Source of the DNA: Streptomyces huasconensis
GTDB lineage: Bacteria > Actinomycetota > Actinomycetes > Streptomycetales > Streptomycetaceae
Length of the DNA stretch: 64,000 nt
Assembly: GCA_004010275.1 (NCBI GenBank)
Contig: RBWT01000003.1
Coordinates: forward strand, 48,861 to 112,860
Reading direction: 5' to 3'
The notes beneath the pieces are model-generated. The model was not told where the DNA came from, did no database searches, and saw only the letters and a list, made by a program, of their open reading frames with translations. Positions 28,231-37,780 of this stretch are shown here, piece by piece (the first letter of the stretch is position 1; each line of letters opens with the position of its first letter). Both the position numbers and the translations under genes were made by a program.

Positions 28231-29287
28231 CTAACCGGCCGCCACCCGCCCGCCGAGGGGCGCCTGTTGCAGCGGCACCGGCCGGGGCGCGGCGGGCGGT
28301 GCCGGGGTGAGCGGCGGAGCGTCCGCAGCTCCTGCGGGGGCGCCGTCACCCGCGCGACACCGCAGGGCACGCCCGCGTCGCGTACGGAAGGCGCAGCACG
28401 CCGTCCGGCGTCCAGCGCCCCGCGCCCGCCAACCAGCCCTCGGGCGCGGGCAGTTGCCGCATGCGCCGCTCGGCGGGCCGCCAGATGCCGAGCCAGGTGC
28501 CCGCCGCCCCGTCGATCCGCAGCGCCACCGCGCAGCCCTCCGGGAGGAGCGTCTGCCCGGGCTGGATCGCGAACGGCGTGACCGCGCAGTCCGCGAGCCG
28601 CAGCGACTCGGGGAAGCGGACGGGACGCGTGCCGCCGAGCACCCCCCAGCCGAGCCGGTCGTGGCCCGGCGCGTTCGAACGGATGAGGAGCAGGCCGCTG
28701 TCCGCGTCGGCGAGCAGCAGCCGGTCGTCGCTCCCCTCGGCGATCTGGAGCAGCGGGGACACCTCGCCGCCCCGCTCCAGGTCGACCGCCACCGTCTTGA
28801 CGCACCCGGCGGACTCCCGGTCCAGGGCAAGGAGCCGTCCCGTGCGGTCCAGCCAGACGCCGCCCGAACAGCGCCCCGGCACCTCGGCGACGTGCTCGGG
28901 CCCGAAGGAGCCGCCCGCCACCAGCCATACGTCCGTCGAGCGGGCGCCGACGGCGAGGGCGTAGGCGCGGGTGCCGTCCGGGGCGGGCGGCAGCAGGCTC
29001 AGCCCGCCCGCGCACTCCACGGTGCCGAGGGCGATCTCGCCGGTCCTCGGGCCCGTCGGGTAGAGCAGGGCGAAGGCGTGGCGGCCGTCCACCAGGCGGT
29101 GGATGAGGACGCGGCCGTCGCTCAGCGGCAGCACTTCGGTGCCGGGCTCCTCGGGCTGCCGGCCGGCGAGCGGCACCGCGTAGGGCTCGGGGGAGTCCAG
29201 GGTCCAGCGCTCGGGGAACCAGGAGTCACCCCGTCGTGCGAGCCGCGCCGCGTAGGAACCGTCCACCGTGATCGTTGCCGCTGTCAT
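28231..29287 (-). CDS. Conserved hypothetical protein, beta-propeller-like repeats
   Basis: About 340 residues in strand-turn-strand units, such as GRVLIHRLVDGRHAFALLY, GTRAYALAVGARSTDVWLV, GVWLDRTGRLLALDRES and GVLRLPYATRACP, that suggest a six- or seven-bladed propeller. There is no signal peptide or membrane helix. The frame changes near 28360; the tail then probably reads VPLQQAPLGGRVAAG to the stop at 28231. The start at 29287 opens MTAATITVDGSYAARLARRG. I cannot assign a function. Confidence 0.6.
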
Positions 29288-29671
29288 GGTCGGTGTCACC
29301 TCCGCCTTCGACGCTAGGTTCGTACGCGCTGACGTGGGGTGCACGGCTGTCCGCTTCACACAGAAGGGTGGAGATGTCCCGGATGACCTGAGACGACGGG
29401 GACGGTTGTGCTGCGCGGGGCGGTCCTGCCCTCCACGCCTGCGGCGCACGGGGTCGTGAGCGGGCCCCGTCAGGGGCGCGGGGAACTGCGCGAGCAACCA
29501 CAGCCGAGCCGCAGACGCCTTGCTCGGAACGCGGCAGACGCGCCTGCGGAACCGTGCGGACACGTCCGCGGCTCTTTCCGGCCGGGCCAGAGCCCGGGGC
29601 GTTCCGTAGCCGCCGGACCACGGTGAGCAACGCACGACATGCCGAGCGCAGCGGGAAGGTAGCCTTTCCCC
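29288..29671. other. Intergenic stretch, no gene recognised
   Basis: This 384-base gap separates the divergent propeller-like gene and Nif3-like gene. Open frames cross it on both strands, but their translations are arginine/proline-rich and match no family I know. It should hold promoters for both genes; I see no repeat, RNA fold or operator that stands out. Confidence 0.5.
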
Positions 29672-30525
29672 GTGCCCCGTCTGTCTGAAGTCATCGCCGC
29701 CCTCGACGCCCTGTGGCCCGCCGATCTGGCCGAGAGCTGGGACGCGGTCGGCACGGTCTGCGGCGACCCCGACGCGGAGGTCTCGCGGGTCCTGTTCGCC
29801 GTGGACCCGGTCCAGGAGATCGCCGACGAGGCGGTGCGGCTCGGAGCCCAGCTCCTGGTCACCCACCACCCCCTCTACCTGCGCGGTACGACGACCGTCG
29901 CGGCCTCCACCTTCAAGGGCCGCGTCGTCCACGACCTCATCAAGAACGACGTCGCGCTGCACGTCGCGCACACCAACGCCGACCGCGCCGACCCGGGCCG
30001 TCTCCGACGCGCTCGGCGGGCGCCCTCGACCTGCGGGTCGTACGCCCCCTCGTACCGGACCCCACCGACCGGAACGGCCGCCGCGGGCTCGGCAGGATCT
30101 GCGAGCTCGAACACCCGCTGACCCTCGCCGAGCTGGCCGAGCGGGCGGCGAAGCGGCTGCCCGCCACCGCGCAGGGCATCCGCGCCGCGGGCGACCCGGA
30201 CGCGCTGATCCGTACCGTCGCGGTCAGCGGCGGCTCCGGCGACAGCCTCTTCGACGACGTGCGCGCCGCCGGTGTGGACGCCTTCCTCACCGCCGACCTG
30301 CGCCACCACCCGGCCTCCGAGGCCCGCGAACGCACCCCGCTGGCGCTGCTCGACGCCGCCCACTGGGCCACCGAGTGGCCCTGGTGCGAGCTGGCCGCAG
30401 CCCAGCTCGATCAGATCTCCGACCGCAACGGATGGGGCCTTCGCGTCCACGTCTCGCACACGGTCACCGACCCCTGGACCGCCCACGCGGCCTCGACCCC
30501 GAACTCAACAGGAGCCCCCAACTGA
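29672..30525 (+). CDS. Nif3-like dinuclear metal centre protein (frameshifted here)
   Basis: A conserved protein of the Nif3/YbgI (GTP cyclohydrolase I type 2-like) family, about 284 residues; its cellular role remains unsettled. The N-terminus reads MPRLSEVIAALDALWPADLA. Metal-binding residues appear in LLVTHHPLYLR and VAHTNADRADPG, and C-terminally in AFLTADLRHHPASEA and LLDAAHWATEWPW. GTG start. The frame changes near 30000. Its TGA overlaps the CTG start of the next gene. The order Nif3, zinc ribbon, RNase H is usual in Streptomyces. Confidence 0.88.
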
Positions 30526-31265
30526 ACGCCGCGCCCGCCGACCAGATCCGACTGCTCGACGTCCAGGCCCTGGACACCCGCCTTCAGCAGCTCGCGCACA
30601 AGAAGAGGTCCCTTCCCGAGCACGCCGAGATCGAGTCGCTGACGAAGGACCTCACGCAGCTGCGCGACCTCCTCGTCGCCGCGACGACCGAGGAGGGCGA
30701 CTGCGCCCGCGAGCAGACCAAGGCGGAGCAGGACGTCGACCAGGTCCGCCAGCGCGCGGCCCGCGACCAGCAGCGGCTGGACTCCGGCGCGGTCTCGTCC
30801 CCCAAGGACCTGGAGAACCTCCAGCGCGAGATCGCCTCGCTCGCCAAGCGCCAGGGCGACCTGGAGGACGTCGTCCTTGAGGTCATGGAGCGCCGCGAGT
30901 CCGCGCAGGAGCGGGTCGCCGAGCTGACCGAGCGGGTCTCCTCGATCCAGTCGAAGATCGACGACGCGACGGCCCGCAGGGACGCCGCCGCCGGGGAGCT
31001 GGACCGCGAGACGGCCACGGCCACCAAGGAGCGCGAGGTCGTCGCGGCCTCCATCCCGGCCGACCTCCTCAAGCTGTACGACAAGCTCCGCGCGCAGCAG
31101 GGCGGCGTCGGCGCGGCCAAGCTCTACCAGCGGCGCTGCGAGGGCTGCCGCCTGGAGCTGAACATCACCGAGGTCAACGAAGTGAAGGCGGCCTCCCCGG
31201 ACACCGTCGTACGGTGCGAGAACTGCCGCCGCATCCTGGTCCGTACGTCCGAGTCCGGCCTGTAA
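30522..31265 (+). CDS. C4-type zinc ribbon coiled-coil protein (unusual CTG start)
   Basis: About 247 residues: a long coiled coil (EIESLTKDLTQLRDLL to about residue 190), then a zinc ribbon with cysteines in YQRRCEGCRLEL and VRCENCRRILVR. The family probably handles nucleic acid; the exact role is unknown. The only start that fits family length and the ribosome site is CTG at 30522, overlapping the Nif3 stop (CTGA) and preceded by CAGGAG at 7 bases. Intact. It lies 12 bases from the RNase H gene. Confidence 0.85.
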   Translation: MNAAPADQIRLLDVQALDTRLQQLAHKKRSLPEHAEIESLTKDLTQLRDLLVAATTEEGDCAREQTKAEQDVDQVRQRAARDQQRLDSGAVSSPKDLENLQREIASLAKRQGDLEDVVLEVMERRESAQERVAELTERVSSIQSKIDDATARRDAAAGELDRETATATKEREVVAASIPADLLKLYDKLRAQQGGVGAAKLYQRRCEGCRLELNITEVNEVKAASPDTVVRCENCRRILVRTSESGL

Positions 31266-31277
31266 GGACCCCGCTCC

Positions 31278-32784
31278 ATGCGCGAGTTCATCGTCGAGGC
31301 CGATGGCGGCTCCCGGGGCAACCCGGGGCCCGCGGGCTACGGCTCGGTGGTCATCGACGCGGCCACGGGGGAGACCCTGATGGAGGCCGCGGAGTACATC
31401 GGCGTCGCGACGAACAACGTCGCGGAGTACAAGGGCCTGGTGGCCGGCCTGAAGGCGGCCCACCGGCTCGATCCGGCCGCCTCGGTCCACGTCCGCATGG
31501 ACTCCAAGCTCGTCGTCGAGCAGATGTCGGGCCGCTGGAAGATCAAGCACCCCGACATGCGGCCGCTCGCGGCCGAGGCGGCGCGGGTCTTCCCCGCGGA
31601 CCAGGTGACGTACGAGTGGATTCCCCGCGAGCGGAACAAGCACGCGGACCGGCTCGCGAACGAGGCGATGGACGCGGGCAAGCGGGGCGTGGCGTGGTCG
31701 CGTCGGCGTCGACGGCGGAGCTGGACGCGAGGGCCGCGCGGTCGGCCGCCGCCGCTGCGGGGCCACCGGAGCCGGTCGGGGCCGCCGGGGGATGCGGCGG
31801 CGGGGCGGCTCGGGCGCGGGCGGCGTTGGCGGGGGCGAAGCCTTCGGCGGGGGTGTCGGCTGGGGCTGACGGGGTTCTTGGGGCTGGCGTGACTGCGGTG
31901 GCCGGTGGCGTCACTGACGTGGCTGGTGATGTGACCGGTGGTGCCGGTGACGTGACTGCGGTGGCTGGTGAGGTGACCGGTGGTGCCGGTGACGTGACTG
32001 CGGTGGCTGGCGAGGTGACCGGTGGTGCCGGTGACGTGACTGCGTGGCCGGGAGGTGACCGGTGGTGCCGGTGAGGCCGTAGCCTCGGGCGAGAGTGCGA
32101 CCGGCGTGCGGCGAGCAGCGCGGTGCGGACCCCGCCCGTCGGCTGGGCGGCCCCCGCCGACCTCGGGGCGCCCGCCACCTTCGTACTGCTGCGGCACGGC
32201 GAGACCCCGCTGACGCCCGAGAAGCGGTTCTCCGGGAGCGGCGGCACCGATCCGTCGCTGTCCGCGGTGGGGCGCGAGCAGGCCGAGCGCGCGGCGGCCG
32301 CGTTCGCGGCGCGCGGCACGATCCAGGCGATCGTCTCCTCGCCGCTCAAGCGCTGCCAGGAGACCGCGCACACCGTCGCCGCCCGCCTCGGACTCGACGT
32401 CCACCTCGAAGAGGGCCTGCGCGAAACGGACTTCGGGGCCTGGGAAGGGCTCACCTTCGGCGAGGTGCGCGAGCGCCACCCCGAGGAGCTGAACGCCTGG
32501 CTGGCCTCGCCGAAGGCGGCGCCGCCGGGCGTGAGTCGTTCGCGGCGGTGTCCCGCCGGGTGGCGGCCGCCCGCGACCGGCTGACCTCGGCGTACGCGGG
32601 CCGCACGGTCCTGCTCGTCACCCACGTCACGCCCATCAAGACCCTGGTGCGGCTCGCGCTGGGCGCCCCACCGGAGTCCCTGTTCCGCATGGAACTCGCG
32701 GCGGCCTCGGTCTCCGCGGTGGCCTACTACGCCGACGGCAACGCCTCGGTACGGCTCCTGAACGACACGTCGCACCTGCGGTAG
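31278..32784 (+). CDS. Bifunctional RNase H / acid phosphatase (frameshifted here)
   Basis: The N-terminal RNase HI domain (residues 1-140) cleaves RNA in RNA-DNA hybrids; catalytic acids lie in VEADGGSRGN, NNVAEYKGL, RMDSKLVVEQM and NKHADRLANEA. The C-terminal histidine-phosphatase (CobC/PGM-like) domain has LLRHGETPLT, SSPLKRCQET, RETDFGAWEG and LVTHVTPIK. This fusion is known from Streptomyces (SCO2299) and mycobacteria. The linker is made of VTAVAGEVTGGAGD-type repeats. Frame changes lie near 31700, 32045 and 32525. The phosphatase may act on alpha-ribazole phosphate or another phosphomonoester. Confidence 0.9.
31889..32074 (+). repeat. 42-bp coding tandem repeats in the RNase H-phosphatase linker
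   Basis: About four copies of a 42-base unit encode the 14-residue repeat VTAVAGEVTGGAGD. The units start GTGACTGCGGTGGC and are nearly identical in DNA, which implies recent duplication. The last copy has lost bases (GTGACTGCGTGG), which throws the frame. Copy number probably varies among strains. Confidence 0.75.
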
Positions 32785-32788
32785 CCCG

Positions 32789-32820
32789 CGAAGCGCCACG
32801 TATCCCTACCCGTGGCTTCG
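32789..32820. terminator. Hairpin between convergent RNase H and KDPG aldolase genes
   Basis: CGAAGC-GC-CACG (32789-32800) pairs with CGTG-GCTTCG (32811-32820) around a 10-base loop. It lies immediately after the plus-strand stop and just before the minus-strand stop at 32823, so it can end both transcripts. Confidence 0.65.
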
Positions 32821-32822
32821 TG

Positions 32823-33482
32823 TCACCGTAGGGCGGTGGCCTCCCGGGCCAGGGACTCCACGCGAGCCCAGTCCCGCGCCGCCACCGCGTCGGACGGCAG
32901 CATCCAACTCCCGCCCACGCAGCCGACGTTCTTCAGCGCCAGATAGCTCGGCGCGGTGTCGGCCGTGACGCCGCCGGTCGGACAGAAGCGGGCCTGCGGC
33001 AGTGGGCCGCCGAGGGACTTGAGGTAGGCGGTCCCGCCGGCGGCCTCCGCGGGGAAGAATTTCATCTCGCTCACGCCGTGTTCCAGCAGCGCCACGACCT
33101 CCGAGGCCGTCGAGACCCCGGGCAGGAACGGCACCCCGGACCCCCGCATCGCCGCCAGCAGCGACTCCGTCCAGCCGGGGCTGACGAGGAAGCGGGCGCC
33201 GGCCGCCACGGAGTCCTCGACGTTCCGCGTCGATATGACCGTGCCGGCACCGACGACCGCGTCCGGCACCTCGGCGGCGATGGCCCGGATCGCGTCGAGC
33301 GCGACCGGCGTCCGCAACGTCACCTCGATCGCGGGCAGGCCCCCGGCGACCAGGGCCCGCGCCATCGGCACGGCGTCGGCGAGGTCCTCCACGACGACCA
33401 CGGGAACGACAGGGGCGAGGTCCAGCACGGAGGGCGAGGGCGAGGGCGTGGGCGGCGGGGACGGCGAAGAGATACGGGCCAT
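32823..33482 (-). CDS. eda: KDPG/KHG aldolase
   Basis: Bifunctional 4-hydroxy-2-oxoglutarate / 2-keto-3-deoxy-6-phosphogluconate aldolase: splits KDPG into pyruvate and glyceraldehyde 3-phosphate. A Pro/Ser-rich N-terminal tail precedes the barrel. Motifs: LPAIEVTLRTPVALDAI (catalytic Glu), VVGAGTVIS, FLVSPGWT, PFLPGVSTASEV, MKFFPAEAAGG (Schiff-base Lys) and CPTGGV. Intact. ATG 33482 is preferred: AAGGA lies 9 bases upstream, whereas ATG 33491 directly abuts it. Confidence 0.92.
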   Translation of the reverse strand: MARISSPSPPPTPSPSPSVLDLAPVVPVVVVEDLADAVPMARALVAGGLPAIEVTLRTPVALDAIRAIAAEVPDAVVGAGTVISTRNVEDSVAAGARFLVSPGWTESLLAAMRGSGVPFLPGVSTASEVVALLEHGVSEMKFFPAEAAGGTAYLKSLGGPLPQARFCPTGGVTADTAPSYLALKNVGCVGGSWMLPSDAVAARDWARVESLAREATALR

Positions 33483-33559
33483 GTCAGGCATCCTTCACGG
33501 CGGCCGCAGCATGCGCAAAGGTCATTGCGCATGCTGCAACAGGAGGCTGACCGGCTTGG

Positions 33560-34361
33560 TCAGTGGATCTCCCGCACCACCACGTCCAGCGCCCACGGCT
33601 TGCCCGCCTTCGCGGGCGGCTCCGCCTCCACCACGTGCCCCAGGTCGCGCAACGCCTCCACCAGCTCGGCGGGGTTCTCCGGCCGGACGCCCGTGGTCAG
33701 GAGGGACCGGACGATGCGGCCCTTCGTCGCCTTGTTGAAGTGCGAGACCACGGACCGCTTCTCGACCCCGTCCACGACCTGCGCGTGCAGCACCCGCACG
33801 GTCGCCGTCCGCCCCGCCACCTCGCCCTTCGGCTTCCACGCCGCCGCGTACGCCGACGACCGCAGGTCGAGGACCAGCCCGTCCCCGGCCGCCTCGGGCA
33901 TGACGGAGGCCATCGGCGTACGCCAGTAGGCGCCGAGCGCCCCGAGGCCGGGCAGCTTCACGCCCATCGAGCAGCGGTAGGAGGGGATCTTGTCGTTCAC
34001 GCCGACGGCGCCCCACAGCCCGGAGAAGACGAGCAGGGACCGGGCGGCGCGGCGCTTGGCGGCGGCGTCGAGCGAGGCCAGGTCCAGGGCGTCGTACAGC
34101 ACGCCCGTGTAGATCTCCCCGGCGGGACGGGCACCCGCCGTGCGCAGCCCGGCGTTCTTGGCGACCTCGCCCCGCAGCCCCTCGCTGAGCCCGAGCACGA
34201 GCCGCGCCTTCTCCTCGTCGGCGGCACACAGCTCGACCACCTCGTCGAGCACGGCCCCCCCGCGCCTCGGCGAGCCCCGGCAACGACAACGTCTCGAGCT
34301 TGAGCGGAGCACCCCGCCCGGACGAGGCCTTGCCTTCGGACGGCGGCAGCAGGACGAGCAC
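33560..34361 (-). CDS. yaaA: Peroxide stress protein YaaA family (frameshifted here)
   Basis: A YaaA/DUF328 protein of about 265 residues. In E. coli YaaA lowers intracellular iron and protects DNA under peroxide stress. Opens VLVLLPPSEGK, the family signature; further family motifs are IYTGVLYDALDLASL, LLVFSGLWGAVGVNDKIPSY, VLDLRSSAYAAAW and VVSHFNKATKGRIVR. GTG start at 34361 preceded by AAGGAG. The frame changes near 34258, in a run of eight C. Confidence 0.88.
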
Positions 34362-34554
34362 GATCGGACTCCTTAGGCGATACGGGGGAGGGGTGCGGCC
34401 CTTGCGAAAGGGTACGGGGTGCGGGGGCCGGACCTCGGGGCCTGGCCCGGGGCTGGACCCGGGGGCAGGTTCGGGAGGGGGCGTCGGCGGTGACCCCGCG
34501 GCCAGTTCGGCCGTCCCGCGTGCCAAGGGCAGCGGTCCGCCATACGCTCGGGTC

Positions 34555-35997
34555 ATGCCGCGCCGCCAGCTCCGTGTGACCGGCGCAGCGGAGGCTCCGT
34601 TGCGGGCCGCGCTGCGTGCCCTGCGTACGACACTCGACGTCCCCGACGCCTTCCCCGCCGAGGCCCTCGCGGAGGCGGAACGCGCCGCCGCCGCGCCCCG
34701 GCTGCCGGACCACGACGCGACGGACATCCCCCTCTTCACCATCGACCCGCCCACCTCCGTCGACCTCGACCAGGCCATGCACCTGTCGCGGCGCGAGTCG
34801 GGCGGCTACCGCGTGCGGTACGCGATCGCCGACGTCGCCGCGTACGTCACACCCGGCGGCGCGGTGGACACCGAGGCCCACCGCCGCGTCACCACGCTCT
34901 ACTTCCCCGACGAGAAGGTCCCGCTGCACCCCACGGCCCTGAGCGAGGGCGCCGCCAGCCTGCTGCCCGGCCAGAGCCGCCCGGCGGTCCTGTGGACGAT
35001 CGACCTCGACGAAGACGGCCGCGCCGAACACACCGACGTACGCCGTGCCCTCGTCCGCAGCCGGGCGAAACTGGACTACGCGGGGGTGCAGCGCGCCATC
35101 GACGACGGCACCGCGGAGGAGCCGGTCGCACTGCTGCGCGACATCGGGACCCTGCGCGAGCGCCTGGAGGCCGAACGCGGCGGCATCTCCCTCAACGTCC
35201 CCGAGCAGGAGATCGTGGAGCGCGACGGCACGTACGAACCCGCCTACCGCGCGCCCCTGCCCGCCGACGGCTGGAACGCCCAGATCTCCCTGCTCACCGG
35301 CATGGCCGCCGCCGACCTCATGATCACCTCGGGTACGGGCATCCTGCGGACCCTGCCGACCGCCCCCGACGGCGCGGTCGGCGCCTGCGCCGTACCGCCA
35401 AGGCGCTGCGCGTCGACTGGCCGCACCACGTCCCGTACGCGGAACTCGTACGCTCCCTCGACCCCCGGCAGCCGCACCACGCCGCCTTCCTCCAGGAGTG
35501 CACGACGCTGCTGCGCGGCGCGGGCTACACGGCGTTCAGCGGCGGCGAGCTCCCCGAACACACCCTGCACGCCGCGGTCGCCGCCCCCTACGCCCACTGC
35601 ACCGCCCCCCTGCGCCGCCTCGTCGACCGCTACGCCTCCGAGCTGTGCCTCGGCGGCGTGCGCGGGCGCGGGGGTCCCGCAGTGGGTCCTGGCCGCCCTG
35701 GACGAGCTGCCCAAGGAGATGGCGGAGGGCACCCGGCGCGGCAACATGGTGGAGCGGGAGTGCGTGGACATCGTCGAGGCGGCGCTGCTCAAGGACCGGG
35801 TCGGGGAGCTGTTCGACGCGGTGGTGGTGGACGTGAAGGACCACGAACCTGCCGTCGGCACCGTCCAGTTGACGGACCCGGCGATCGTGGCCCGCGTCGA
35901 GGGCGGCCCGGCGGCCCTGCCCCTGGGCGAACGCCTGCGCGTACGCCTCACCCAGGCGGACCCGACGGCCGCGAAGGTACGGTTCGCGCCCGCGTGA
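34555..35997 (+). CDS. RNB domain-containing ribonuclease (frameshifted here)
   Basis: A 480-residue RNase II/R-type 3'-5' exoribonuclease. The RNB catalytic core is clear: TDIPLFTIDPPTSVDLDQAM with the metal-binding aspartates near residue 70, YAIADVAAYVTPGG, YFPDEKVPLHPTALSE and YAHCTAPLRRLVDRY near 345. Neither N-terminal cold-shock domains nor a clear S1 domain is present, so this is the compact Actinobacterial form. Frame changes near 35390 and 35665. Convergent with the MerR-like gene. Confidence 0.88.
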   Translation: MPRRQLRVTGAAEAPLRAALRALRTTLDVPDAFPAEALAEAERAAAAPRLPDHDATDIPLFTIDPPTSVDLDQAMHLSRRESGGYRVRYAIADVAAYVTPGGAVDTEAHRRVTTLYFPDEKVPLHPTALSEGAASLLPGQSRPAVLWTIDLDEDGRAEHTDVRRALVRSRAKLDYAGVQRAIDDGTAEEPVALLRDIGTLRERLEAERGGISLNVPEQEIVERDGTYEPAYRAPLPADGWNAQISLLTGMAAADLMITSGTGILRTLPTAPDGAVGACAVPPRRCASTGRTTSRTRNSYAPSTPGSRTTPPSSRSARRCCAARATRRSAAASSPNTPCTPRSPPPTPTAPPPCAASSTATPPSCASAACAGAGVPQWVLAALDELPKEMAEGTRRGNMVERECVDIVEAALLKDRVGELFDAVVVDVKDHEPAVGTVQLTDPAIVARVEGGPAALPLGERLRVRLTQADPTAAKVRFAPA

Positions 35998-35999
35998 GG

Positions 36000-36383
36000 G
36001 GCCGACTCGCGCCCGCGTGGTGGTAGCGGACACGGGCCCCTCGGGCGGCAACCGCCCTCGCTCCGCGTCGGACAGCAGACTCCGCAGCCGCTCCCTGCGC
36101 TCCTTGATCACGGCCTCCTGGCGGGCGAGATCGGCGTCCAACTCCGCTAGGACTTCGGCGAGTTTCCGCTCCGCGTCGTCCGCGAGGACATCACGCACCT
36201 CAGGCAGACCGAGGCCCAGTTCGGTCAGCCGCCGGACGCGGGCGAGGGCACGGCGTGGCGCAGTCCGTAGCGGCGGTATCCGTTGGGCAGCCGCTCGGGC
36301 TCGGGAAGCAGGCCCAGCTGGTGGTAGTGCCTGATGGCGCGCGTGGTGACGCCGACGATGCCGGCGAGCTCTCCGATCCGCAT
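36000..36383 (-). pseudogene. MerR-family regulator, C-terminus not readable
   Basis: The N-terminal MerR helix-turn-helix is intact: MRIGELAGIVGVTTRAIRHY and LPEPERLPNGYRRYGLRHAV. The dimerisation helix follows after a frame change near 36250: ARVRRLTELGLGLPEVRDVL and RQEAVIKERRERLRSLLSD. After PPEGPVSA no recognisable effector domain follows; the frame runs on antisense into the RNB gene. Family members are often 240 or more residues, so the gene is either truncated or damaged by another indel. The exact end is uncertain. Confidence 0.5.
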
Positions 36384-36453
36384 GGGCCCAGTAGAAACGT
36401 TGACGCTGCGGCAAGGTCAAGTGTGGTCTGGCCGGGCGCCGGCACGGTTGCCC

Positions 36454-36511
36454 TTGACGGCTAACGTCGTTAGCCGTAGCTTGGCGGGAGGGCGAGGCTA
36501 ACGCCGTTAGC
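36454..36511 (+). promoter_or_regulatory. Promoter with twin TetR-type operators
   Basis: TTGACG (36454-36459) and TAGCTT (36477-36482), 17 bases apart, form a promoter. Between them lies the palindrome GCTAACGTCGTTAGC (36460-36474). A second, GCTAACGCCGTTAGC, lies at 36497-36511 in the leader. Centres are 37 bases apart. The TetR gene at 37035 in the same operon is the obvious ligand-controlled repressor. Confidence 0.75.
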
Positions 36512-36532
36512 TGCTACCACCTGGGAGACCAC

Positions 36533-37042
36533 ATGAGCACCGTTACGTCCGACACTGCTACGTCCGGTACTGCTGCACCCCGTACGGGCGGGTCCCGTAC
36601 CAGCGAGCCCCATGACGGCGTGCCTCATACCGACGGGCCCCGTGCCGCCAAGCCAACCGCCCTCACCGTCATCCGCCGCGTCGCCTGGCTGGCCAACGCC
36701 GTGTTCTGGTCCGTCGTCGCCGTCCGGGAAGCCGTCGACCACGGTTGGCCCGCGGGTACGCTCGCCCTCGTCTTCCTCATCGCCCCCGACCTGACGTTCC
36801 TCGTCGGCCTCCGCGACGCGCCCCACATGGCCCGCGGTCAACTCCCGCCCCGCGCCGTCCCGTTCTACAACGCCGCCCACCGGGCCCTGGTCCCCGCCGC
36901 GCTCATCGCCGCCCTCCTCACCGTCGGGCAGGCGGTCTGGGCACCCGTCCTCGCGGCACTGTGCGGCTGGCTCGCCCACATCTCGTACGATCGCGCCTTC
37001 GGCTTCGGACTGCGTACGAAGGAGGGTTTCCAGCGTGACTGA
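36533..37042 (+). CDS. DUF4260 family membrane protein
   Basis: A 169-residue membrane protein. A Thr/Ser-rich leader of about 45 residues precedes several helices: LANAVFWSVVAVREAVDH, AGTLALVFLIAPDLTFLVGL and VPAALIAALLTVGQAVWAPV. The family motif ending in HISYDRAFGFGLRTKEGFQ is present. Function unknown. The gene is first in an operon with the TetR regulator, whose GTG overlaps its end by 8 bases; the twin operators imply it is induced by a small molecule. Confidence 0.85.
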   Translation: MSTVTSDTATSGTAAPRTGGSRTSEPHDGVPHTDGPRAAKPTALTVIRRVAWLANAVFWSVVAVREAVDHGWPAGTLALVFLIAPDLTFLVGLRDAPHMARGQLPPRAVPFYNAAHRALVPAALIAALLTVGQAVWAPVLAALCGWLAHISYDRAFGFGLRTKEGFQRD

Positions 37043-37627
37043 CCAGCAGGGGAACCGGCACGGGAACCCGTACGGGGACCAGCACGGGACGGCGCCCGCC
37101 CGACCTGGGGGCAGCACCTCACCCCCCGGGCCAGGGAGATCGTCTCCGCGGCCCGGGACCTGCTCGAGGAATCCGGCGCCGAGAAGCTCACGATGCGTGT
37201 CCTCGCCGACCGGCTCGGCATCAAGGCGCCCTCGCTCTACAAGCACTTCCCCGACAAGTCCGCGGTGGAGGTGCAGCTGATCGCGCAGATGCTGGACGAG
37301 TCCGCCGCGGCCTGCGAAGCCGCCGAGGCCGAGGCCCCTGGCTCCCTCGATGCCCTGAGCGAGGCCTACCGCGCGTACGCCCTGCGCCACCCGCACCTCT
37401 ACCGTCTGGCCACCGAACGCCCCCTCCCGCGCCACGCCCTGCCCGAGGGGCTGGAGGAGCGGGCCGCGGCCCCCCTGATGCGGGCCTGCACCGGGGACGC
37501 CGACCTGGCCCGCGCCGCGTGGGCGTTCGGACACGGCATGGTCATCCTGGAGATCTACGGACGGTTCCCGGACGGCGTCGACCTCGGCGCGGCGTGGCGG
37601 AAGGGCATGCGGGCCCTGCGCCCCTGA
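37035..37627 (+). CDS. TetR/AcrR family regulator (frameshifted here)
   Basis: About 197 residues. The helix-turn-helix is EIVSAARDLLEESGAEKLTM and LADRLGIKAPSLYKHFPDKS. The C-terminal domain (HPHLYRLATERPLPRHAL; AWAFGHGMVILEIYGRFPDG) resembles the WHG-type ligand-binding domain. GTG start inside the end of the DUF4260 gene. A frame change near 37105 separates an N-terminal Gly/Asn/His-rich tail from the domain. It probably represses its own operon through the twin palindromes upstream. Confidence 0.85.
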
Positions 37628-37780
37628 GACAGTGCGGGCCCGCCCGCGCGGTACGGCACCGGTGGGGCGCCCCGGCGAACTGGCCCGCTGGACCGGACCA
37701 GGGCACCCCTCACACGCGGCGGTCCTGGTGACGGCGGCCACGGCACCGGGGCGGCCGCCCGCCGGGTAACATGGTCGGCA

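Noticed and set aside
29226..29630. Open frames in the gap before the Nif3-like gene
   Set aside because: Overlapping frames on both strands with compositional bias only; no start signals or known similarity.
31889..32074. Regular repeats that might be a CRISPR array
   Set aside because: The units are contiguous without spacers, stay in the reading frame and encode a protein linker. No cas genes are present.
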